Part shown: positions 1-5,313 of the stretch, in pieces | Position numbering within the stretch: the stretch's first letter is position 1 | Layout: every line of letters begins with the position of its first letter | NCBI GenBank assembly: GCA_005792225.1 | Contig: SXSP01000201.1 | Span: forward strand, 1 to 12,548 | DNA: 12,548 nt | Direction of reading: 5' to 3' | Source: Bdellovibrionales bacterium | GTDB lineage: Bacteria; Bdellovibrionota; Bdellovibrionia; Bdellovibrionales; JAMPXM01 | Notes under the pieces: generated by a model | Told to the model about the DNA's origin: nothing | The model's database searches: none | What the model saw: only the letters and a program-made list of their open reading frames with translations | Made by a program: the position numbers and the translations under genes

Positions 1-167
1 GCAGGCAGTCAGGCAAGCCGCACGCAGGCAAACCGCCCAGACAAACGGGCAGCGGATCAGTCCTCCGCTGCCCGTTTCGTTTTAAACGAAACGACCGCCG
101 ACCTTCAGGAGGCACCCGTTTACCTGACCGCCCGCCAGCCCGTTTGCTTGTTTGCCTGCCTGCCTGC
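1..167. repeat. Nested inverted-repeat region upstream of gspF
   Basis: Non-coding stretch with several inverted repeats. The outer arms (1-16 and 152-167) are complementary over 16 bases with one mismatch. A second pair, 24-33 with 150-159, is a perfect 10-base match competing for the same right arm. In the middle, 43-56 and 64-77 form a perfect 14-bp GC-rich stem with a 7-base loop, followed by a tight palindrome at 75-91. The heptamer CCCGTTT occurs at 71-77, 115-121 and 139-145, and inverted at 43-49. The right end carries GCCT repeated three times (154-165). The central stem followed by TTTT (80-83) could end an upstream transcript. The whole could also be a small mobile repeat (MITE or REP-like), but the left boundary is at the window edge, so no target duplication can be tested. 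Confidence 0.6.
43..83 (+). terminator. Possible terminator or attenuator hairpin before gspF
   Basis: A perfect 14-bp stem (43-56 with 64-77, loop 57-63) is followed by CGTTTT. The stem is strong, but the T run is only four bases and two bases away, so it is an imperfect intrinsic terminator. It may end whatever gene lies to the left of the window. If the T2SS operon is read through from upstream, it would reduce transcription into gspF. It is part of the larger inverted-repeat region. Confidence 0.35.
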
Positions 168-180
168 TAGAATTGTGTCA
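144..180 (+). promoter_or_regulatory. Extended -10 promoter for gspF, start predicted at the ATG
   Basis: TGCTAGAAT at 165-173 matches the extended -10 pattern TGnTATAAT, with hexamer TAGAAT at 168-173 (5 of 6). A weak -35 (TTGCTT, 144-149) lies 18 bases upstream. Usual spacing puts the transcription start at about 180, the A of the gspF start codon. This agrees with the absence of any Shine-Dalgarno sequence just upstream of gspF. The same extended motif, TGCTACAAT, occurs before gspH. This is inferred from sequence only. Confidence 0.45.
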
Positions 181-1394
181 TGCCGATTTACGAGTACAAG
201 GGTATCACCAAGACGGGTAAGAACGTTCGCGCCACGATCGATGCCGACAGCGTTCGCACGGCTCGTGCCAAACTCAAAAAAGACGGCATCTACGTCGTTG
301 ACCTGAAAGACAAGGTGAAGTCGAAGCAGGCCGCGAAAAAACGGGGTTCTTCTTCGGGCAGTGTAAGCGTTGAGGAACGCGCGACGACGACTCGACAGCT
401 CGCGACTCTTCTGAAAGCGAACATCCCGCTGGTGGACGCGCTCGCGGCGACCGCGGATCAATCCGAAAACGCGACGATGAAAGAGGCGATCACCGACATC
501 AAGAACATGGTGAACGAGGGTCTCTCTCTAAACAAAGGTCTCGCGAAGTATCCGAAGATTTTTAACAACATCTACGTGACCATGTGTGAGGCGGGTGAGG
601 CTTCGGGCACTCTCGACGTCATCCTCCTTCGACTGGCGGAATTTACCGAAGCCGAGAACGAGCTCAACTCGAAGGTAAAGTCGGCGATGCTCTACCCGAT
701 CATCATGCTCGTCTTCGTTCTGGTCATGCTGTCGGTGATGTTCGTGTTCGTCATTCCGAAGATGCAGGTGATTTTCGAGAGCGCGGAACTCAAGCTTCCT
801 TGGTACACGGAAGTTGTCATCGGCGCTTCGGGAATCATGGTGAATTATTGGATGGTGATCTTGATCGGAATGGTTGGAACGTTCTTCTTCTTCAAGAGCT
901 GGAGGGCGTCTGAGTCGGGTTCCAGACAATGGGATCGAATCATCCTCAAAATGCCGATCGTCGGAAAACTCGCGCGAATGATCGCGGTTTCTCGCTTCAC
1001 CCGCACGCTCTCGACCCTGCTCGTCGGTGGCGTCCCCATGCTTCAGGCGATGGACATCGTGAAACACGTTGTCGGCAACAGTGTTTTGAGCGAAGCGATC
1101 GAAAACGCCCGAAACAATATCAGCGAGGGGGAATCTGTTGCGGTGCCCCTGAAGCGCTCGAATCAATTCCCCCCCATCGTCACGCACATGATCACGATCG
1201 GTGAAAAGACGGGCGAGTTGGAACACATGCTGACGCAAGTCAGCGATAGCTTCGATTTCCAGGTTAAGACGCAGATCGGCGGTTTAACGGCCTTGCTCGA
1301 ACCAGTCATGATCATTATGATGGGCCTCGTTATCGGGATCATTGTGTTTTCAATCATGATTCCGATGTTTGAAATGGCCAATCTCAGCGGTTAA
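180..1394 (+). CDS. gspF: Type II secretion system inner-membrane platform protein GspF
   Basis: 404 residues, the normal length for GspF/PilC-family platform proteins. These bind the cytoplasmic ATPase GspE and drive pseudopilin assembly in the inner membrane. The N-terminal MPIYEYKG start is typical. Two homologous T2SSF domains lie at about residues 70-190 and 270-395, each with a GE..G motif (MCEAGEASG near 135, MITIGEKTG near 337). Hydrophobic segments lie at about 169-193, 219-239 and 375-396, giving the usual three-helix topology with cytoplasmic domains. An in-frame TAG at 168 and no other start between make ATG 180 the only choice. No Shine-Dalgarno precedes it, and it may be translated from a leaderless message. 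It is the first T2SS gene in the window and is followed after 41 bases by gspG. gspE would be expected upstream. Confidence 0.96.
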   Translation: MPIYEYKGITKTGKNVRATIDADSVRTARAKLKKDGIYVVDLKDKVKSKQAAKKRGSSSGSVSVEERATTTRQLATLLKANIPLVDALAATADQSENATMKEAITDIKNMVNEGLSLNKGLAKYPKIFNNIYVTMCEAGEASGTLDVILLRLAEFTEAENELNSKVKSAMLYPIIMLVFVLVMLSVMFVFVIPKMQVIFESAELKLPWYTEVVIGASGIMVNYWMVILIGMVGTFFFFKSWRASESGSRQWDRIILKMPIVGKLARMIAVSRFTRTLSTLLVGGVPMLQAMDIVKHVVGNSVLSEAIENARNNISEGESVAVPLKRSNQFPPIVTHMITIGEKTGELEHMLTQVSDSFDFQVKTQIGGLTALLEPVMIIMMGLVIGIIVFSIMIPMFEMANLSG

Positions 1395-1435
1395 CAGCCG
1401 TTTGAAAGTGGCCTTCCCCCTCATCAGGAGTAAGC

Positions 1436-1876
1436 ATGACCGCATCGAAGTCCCTACGCTCTCTCGCTAACCAAAAAGGTATGACGCTGATCGAGATCAT
1501 GATCGTCATCGCGATCATCGCGGGTCTCATGGCCGTTCTCGGAACGAGCGCGAACTCGTACCTCCAAAAATCGCGCGTCTCCAACGCGAAAATCGCCATG
1601 AAGGAACTCGGAAAACAGCTCGAATCCTACAACCTCACTTGCAACTCGTATCCAACGACGGATCAAGGCCTTCAGGCTCTCATTCAGGCGCCCGGCGAAG
1701 CTTGCCCGAACTGGGGTCCCGAGCCCTACATCAAGAAATCGCAGACGATCGATCCCTGGGGCAAACCCTTCATCTACGAATCTGACGGCGGAAAATACGT
1801 GATCCGTTCGCTCGGTCGCGACAGAAAAGAAAGCGGCGACGGTTACGACCGCGACCTTTCCTCAGAAGAAGAGTAA
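1436..1876 (+). CDS. gspG: Major pseudopilin GspG
   Basis: 146-residue prepilin-like protein that forms the bulk of the periplasmic pseudopilus. After a 15-residue basic leader, the prepilin peptidase site is G15|M16-T-L-I-E, with the conserved Glu at mature position 5 and a hydrophobic helix to about residue 36. Mature position 1 is Met rather than the usual Phe. The C-terminal half has the GspG signatures YPTTDQGLQAL (near 72), DPWGKPF (near 106) and a calcium-loop-like LGRDRKESGDGYDRD (126-140), matching the LGADGK-GG-G-DAD region of the family. Cys69 and Cys90 could form a disulfide. ATG 1436 has a clear AGGAG (1426-1430) five bases upstream. A strong hairpin just downstream (1893-1917) may help keep this abundant subunit's message separate from gspH. 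Confidence 0.96.
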   Translation: MTASKSLRSLANQKGMTLIEIMIVIAIIAGLMAVLGTSANSYLQKSRVSNAKIAMKELGKQLESYNLTCNSYPTTDQGLQALIQAPGEACPNWGPEPYIKKSQTIDPWGKPFIYESDGGKYVIRSLGRDRKESGDGYDRDLSSEEE

Positions 1877-1892
1877 GCAAAGTTGATTTCGT

Positions 1893-1917
1893 GCTCGGCC
1901 GGGCTCTCCGGCTGAGC
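1893..1917 (+). terminator. Hairpin after gspG (partial terminator or mRNA stabiliser)
   Basis: Ten-bp stem, GCTCGGCCGG (1893-1902) with CCGGCTGAGC (1908-1917), containing one G-T wobble and a five-base loop. The downstream sequence is C/T-rich but has no real T run, so full intrinsic termination is unlikely. Placed 16 bases after the gspG stop and before a separate promoter, it fits a 3' protective hairpin or partial terminator that lets GspG exceed the minor pseudopilins. Confidence 0.5.
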
Positions 1918-1973
1918 CTTCCCCTGACCTTTCCGAACATCCGATTTCGTTCCCCCGCTCTCGCTCGTTTCTG

Positions 1974-1989
1974 TGCTACAATCTTCGTA
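1974..1989 (+). promoter_or_regulatory. Internal extended -10 promoter for gspH onward
   Basis: TGCTACAAT at 1974-1982 fits the extended -10 pattern, with hexamer TACAAT at 1977-1982. No convincing -35 lies 16-18 bases upstream, as is common for extended -10 promoters. Predicted start about 1989, giving a 24-base leader before GTG 2013. It lies in the only large gap of the operon (1877-2012). Confidence 0.45.
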
Positions 1990-2012
1990 CTACAGCCGAG
2001 GTTTTCTTAAGC

Positions 2013-2630
2013 GTGCCGGATGCGAAACGTTCAATAAAGAACGCGGGTTTCACCCTCATTGAAATCATGATCGTGATCGCGATCATCGCGGCCGTACTCG
2101 CGCTCGGCGCCCCCCGCATGTTCAGCACATCCTCATCGATGCGCTCGGCAATTCGCAAGATGGGTGTCCTCACTCGCGAGATCCGAAACGTTTCGCGCCT
2201 GACGAACACGACGGGCCGACTCGTCATCCAAATGGACGATGAGAAGGGCCACGCTTATTGGGTTGAGACCGCGCCCGGCACGGCACTCATGATGAGCGAA
2301 GAGCAGCAAAAAGATTTCGATTCGATGACGGAGCTGCAAAAGGAAGAATCGGGCCACAAGGAGAAGTTTCAGGTCGATCCCAGGCTCGTTCCGAGTCCGA
2401 TCTCGCTTCCGCGCGGGCTTTACTTCGAGAGCGTGGAATACGCGAAATTGAAAGAGCCGCTGACAAAGGGAAAGGCGTACATTCACTTCTTTCCCCAGGG
2501 GCTCTCGGAAGAAGTGGCGATTCATTTGACCGACAAGAAGACGCTGAACTGGACCATCACGGTCCATCCGCTCACGGGTCGCGCCGAAGTTCTCGAACGC
2601 AAAGTCGCCCTGAAGGATCTGCGCGAATGA
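2013..2630 (+). CDS. gspH: Minor pseudopilin GspH
   Basis: 205-residue prepilin-like protein, a minor component of the T2SS pseudopilus. A 12-residue leader with three basic residues ends at G12|F13-T-L-I-E. Mature Glu5 is present and the hydrophobic helix runs to about residue 32. The body has no sharp sequence signature, so the GspH call rests on the pseudopilin N-terminus, the length and its position between gspG and gspI. Its helix segment TLIEIMIVIAIIA is identical to that of GspG. The start is GTG 2013 with a weak GAGG (1998-2001) eleven bases upstream. The ATG at 2020 is out of frame. The stop overlaps the gspI start by four bases (ATGA), which suggests translational coupling. Confidence 0.88.
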   Translation: MPDAKRSIKNAGFTLIEIMIVIAIIAAVLALGAPRMFSTSSSMRSAIRKMGVLTREIRNVSRLTNTTGRLVIQMDDEKGHAYWVETAPGTALMMSEEQQKDFDSMTELQKEESGHKEKFQVDPRLVPSPISLPRGLYFESVEYAKLKEPLTKGKAYIHFFPQGLSEEVAIHLTDKKTLNWTITVHPLTGRAEVLERKVALKDLRE

Positions 2631-3181
2631 GAAAGATCAACAATCGCGGATTTACCCTGATCGAAGTTCTCGTCGCCATGGTGATCCTCACCGGCGGCGT
2701 GATGGTTCTCGCGAACTCCTGGAGCGGGAACTTCATGCGCATCAGGAACGCCCGCGTGAATAACACGATGGCGGTTCTCCTTGAGCGCAAGATGACCGAA
2801 ATCGAAGTGAAGTACAAAGACAAGAAGTTCGAGGAAATCGCCGAGGCCGAAAACGGTGACTTCGGAACCAAATACCCGAACTACCGCTGGGAGATGAAGG
2901 CGAAAAAGTTCGAGATGCCCGACATGAGCGCTGCCCTGATTTCACGTGAAGGCGGGGCCGAACAGATGTTTCTCACGATCATTCGGACCGTTCAAGACTT
3001 CATCAAAGAAGCCGTGAAGGAAGTGAGTGTCTCTGTTTTTTATAAGGCTCGCTCTGGTAAAGAGATCAAGAACACGGTGACCGTGTACGTCGTCGATTAT
3101 TCGAAAGAGCTTCCGATCCCCGCCGGCATGCCGGCGGGAGGCGCGGGAGGAGCCCCCGGCGGGGCTCCGGGCGGTCCCTGA
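2627..3181 (+). CDS. gspI: Minor pseudopilin GspI with Gly/Pro/Ala tail
   Basis: 184-residue prepilin-like protein. The leader MRKINNRG ends at G8|F9-T-L-I-E-V-L-V-A-M, the classic GspI form, with mature Glu5. In characterised systems GspI nucleates the tip complex with GspJ and GspK. Family members are usually nearer 120-130 residues. Here the body is longer, with charged stretches around 55-95, and it ends in a low-complexity tail at about 164-184 built of PAG, AGG and PGG units. ATG 2627 overlaps the gspH stop and has a good GAAGGA (2612-2617) nine bases upstream. The tail DNA forms two strong hairpins just before gspJ. The stop overlaps the gspJ start by one base. Confidence 0.92.
   Translation: MRKINNRGFTLIEVLVAMVILTGGVMVLANSWSGNFMRIRNARVNNTMAVLLERKMTEIEVKYKDKKFEEIAEAENGDFGTKYPNYRWEMKAKKFEMPDMSAALISREGGAEQMFLTIIRTVQDFIKEAVKEVSVSVFYKARSGKEIKNTVTVYVVDYSKELPIPAGMPAGGAGGAPGGAPGGP
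3119..3168 (+). repeat. Two consecutive GC-rich hairpins in the 3' end of gspI
   Basis: 3119-3138 is a 20-bp perfect palindrome centred on CATG. Ten bases later, 3149-3156 pairs perfectly with 3161-3168 across a four-base loop. Both lie in the part of gspI encoding the Gly/Pro/Ala tail, and the second ends 12 bases before the gspJ ATG. They may affect translation of gspJ or message stability, or simply reflect GC-rich codons for repetitive residues. Confidence 0.55.
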
Positions 3182-4038
3182 TGAGAAGACATGATGAAAG
3201 CGGCTTCACGCTCATCGAAGTCATGGTCGCCCTCGCGATTTTAGCAGTGCTTTCGGTTCTCACCGCGCAAGCGATGAAGTCGGCCGTCGACAATCGCGTG
3301 AGTCTTTCAGCCGACATCTCGCGGGATCAACGACTCGCCGACACGTTTCGGGTCATGCGATCCGATATTTCAAACGCGTTTCATCACCGCGATCTTCACG
3401 TGCAGATGATCAACGAGATTTTAAAGCCGACACCTAAGGCATCGGCCTCTCCCGGATCGCAGCCGCAGCAACCGGCTCCCACTCAGGCTCCGGCTCCGAC
3501 CGCACCGCAAGCGCCCGGCGTGCAGGCGCAAAACCCACTCGGCACTCCCCGTCCGACACCGATTCAAGTGACGAACTTCGTGGGTGACGCCGAATCTCTC
3601 TATTTCACGTCGACAACGAACGCGCGCACGATGAAGGACTCACAAGAGAGCGATCTCGCGAAGATCGGCTATCTCACCAAATCCTGCGGGCAAGGCGGTA
3701 AATGCCTTTACCGGAGTGTCAGCCCGTTCCTTGACGACGAAGTCACCCAAGGTGGAACCGAGACGATGCTCGTCGACAACGTTGAGGAATTTAAACTGCG
3801 TTATCTCGGTCCCAACCACGAAGACTACGTGAATGCGTGGAAGACGGATAAAAACGGAACCGAGCAGACTCGCGACATCTTCCCGTACGCGGTTGAGGTC
3901 ACCCTGACTCTTTATAACAAAGCCGACAAGCGTGATAAGCCGGTCACGGGGACCATTCTCGTTCCGATCAACTTTCCGAACAACGCGAAGAAGAAGGGTT
4001 CGGATCCCCAAACCCAAACGGATGTGACCCAACAATGA
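3181..4038 (+). CDS. gspJ: Minor pseudopilin GspJ with Pro/Ala/Gln-rich insert
   Basis: 285-residue prepilin-like protein, longer than the roughly 200 residues usual for GspJ. The leader ends at G8|F9-T-L-I-E-V-M-V-A-L-A-I, with mature Glu5. The GspJ-typical YLTKSCGQGGKCLYRSVSP lies at about 164-182. Cys169 and Cys175 are close enough to pair. The extra length is largely an insert at about 82-128 dominated by Pro, Ala and Gln. It separates the N-terminal helix region from the periplasmic beta domain and resembles a flexible linker. The C-terminus is polar and Gln/Thr-rich. No good Shine-Dalgarno precedes ATG 3181. The TGATG junction with gspI suggests termination-reinitiation. It overlaps gspK by four bases. 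Confidence 0.92.
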   Translation: MRRHDESGFTLIEVMVALAILAVLSVLTAQAMKSAVDNRVSLSADISRDQRLADTFRVMRSDISNAFHHRDLHVQMINEILKPTPKASASPGSQPQQPAPTQAPAPTAPQAPGVQAQNPLGTPRPTPIQVTNFVGDAESLYFTSTTNARTMKDSQESDLAKIGYLTKSCGQGGKCLYRSVSPFLDDEVTQGGTETMLVDNVEEFKLRYLGPNHEDYVNAWKTDKNGTEQTRDIFPYAVEVTLTLYNKADKRDKPVTGTILVPINFPNNAKKKGSDPQTQTDVTQQ

Positions 4039-5270
4039 GTAGCTTCCGCAGAGCTTGCAAAACATTGAAGAACGAATCGGGCGCGGCTCTCATGATGGCG
4101 ATTTTTTGCGTCACCATGCTGATGGTGATCGCGACCGAAATTATGTACGAAACAAACGTCGAGCTCGCCGTCAGCACCCAAAGTGTCAATAACGTGAAAG
4201 CTCATTACGCCGCCGTCGCCGCCGTCGAGATCAGTTTGTTGCGGATCCAAATTTATCGCAAGGCGGCCGCGATGGTGGGCGACTCGCCGCTAAAGTCCAT
4301 GCTTGATCCGATCTGGCAAATGCCCTTTGCTTGGCCGCCGGTCGTTCCAGAATCGACGACGAGAGTGAATAAGGACGAGATCAACGACGCCGTAAAAGAG
4401 AGCGCGATGCAGGGCAAGTACGCGGTCACGATCACGCCCGAGAGCGCGAAGATCGATATCAATGATTTAGCTTCGCCACTGAAAGGAATTCAGGACAACA
4501 CGAAGAAACGGATCAAAGACATCTTCGCGGCGAAACTCGTCAACGATGAAGCTTTCGACCGCAAGTTTCGCGGCTTCGACTTTGATCAGTTGATCAACAA
4601 CATCAAGGACTACGTCGACGAAGACAAGGCGAGTGAGGACGGCGCGCAAGAAAGCCTTAAGTATCCCAACATGGGAAAGGCCGACTTCTACCCGCCCAAT
4701 CAGCCGTTCAAAACACTTCAAGAGATTCACATGGTCGCGGGCATGACGGACGAGATTTACGATCTTCTCATTCCGAACATCACGATCTACGGCTCAAAGG
4801 GCATTAACGTGAACTACGCGAGCGCCGATATCTTCAAGGCGCTGGACCCCCGCCAGTTCACCGAAGAGCGCGTGCAAAAAATTATCGAAGGACGCGGAGA
4901 CCCGAATCGCGGGCCCTTTAAGGACGAAAAAGATTTTCTGGGCTTCTTACAGAGTCTAGGTATTAACGACGAATGGTATAAAGACGCCCAAGGAAAACCC
5001 CAAATCCTCCTTCTGTTCGATGCCGAGTACAACTTCCGCGTCGAGGCGACAGGCATCATGGGGAAGTCGTACAAGAACATCACCGCGATTGTTTACGACT
5101 TTGATCGAGTTAAGTCGCGCATGCAGGAACTCGTCGAACAAATGAAACCGACACCTCCGCCCGACACGAACAAACCCCCACCTCAGGGCGGAGCTCCCAC
5201 ACCGAAGAAATCCAATCCCGCGCAGGTTCCGAACGAACGACCGAATATTGTCTATTGGAACGAAACCTGA
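4035..5270 (+). CDS. gspK: Minor pseudopilin GspK
   Basis: 411-residue protein, the largest pseudopilin, thought to cap the pseudopilus. The cleavage site is G16|A17-A-L-M-M-A, and it lacks Glu at mature position 5, as is characteristic of GspK. The hydrophobic helix is about 17-37. The periplasmic region has family features: DYVDEDKASEDGAQ (192-205, acidic and like the GspK metal-binding stretch), TLQEIHMVAGMTDEIYDLL (228-246) and GINVNYASADIFKAL (256-270). The last 40 residues (about 371-411) form a Pro-rich tail ending NIVYWNET. ATG 4035 overlaps the gspJ stop and has no visible Shine-Dalgarno, so coupled translation is likely. Adjacent gspI and gspJ encode its tip partners. Confidence 0.93.
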   Translation: MSSFRRACKTLKNESGAALMMAIFCVTMLMVIATEIMYETNVELAVSTQSVNNVKAHYAAVAAVEISLLRIQIYRKAAAMVGDSPLKSMLDPIWQMPFAWPPVVPESTTRVNKDEINDAVKESAMQGKYAVTITPESAKIDINDLASPLKGIQDNTKKRIKDIFAAKLVNDEAFDRKFRGFDFDQLINNIKDYVDEDKASEDGAQESLKYPNMGKADFYPPNQPFKTLQEIHMVAGMTDEIYDLLIPNITIYGSKGINVNYASADIFKALDPRQFTEERVQKIIEGRGDPNRGPFKDEKDFLGFLQSLGINDEWYKDAQGKPQILLLFDAEYNFRVEATGIMGKSYKNITAIVYDFDRVKSRMQELVEQMKPTPPPDTNKPPPQGGAPTPKKSNPAQVPNERPNIVYWNET

Positions 5271-5273
5271 GGC

Positions 5274-5291
5274 GCAGTAAACTGTTACTGC
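5274..5291 (+). repeat. Small hairpin between gspK and gspL
   Basis: GCAGTAA (5274-5280) and TTACTGC (5285-5291) form a perfect 7-bp stem with a four-base loop, three bases after the gspK stop. No T run follows, so it is not a terminator. It precedes the gspL ribosome-binding site AGGGAAGGA (5298-5306) and could mark a processing or stability site in the operon message. Confidence 0.35.
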
Positions 5292-5313
5292 ATCTCCAGG
5301 GAAGGACGGTCGC

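Noticed and set aside
528..1238. 236-codon open frame on the - strand inside gspF
   Set aside because: Antisense to clear GspF, with a His/Asp/Arg-rich composition typical of a reverse-frame shadow.
1486..1520. Cluster of GATC sites in the gspG helix coding region
   Set aside because: GATC follows from Ile-Ile/Met-Ile codons ending in ATC next to G. It is also present in gspH for the same reason and needs no methylation-based explanation.
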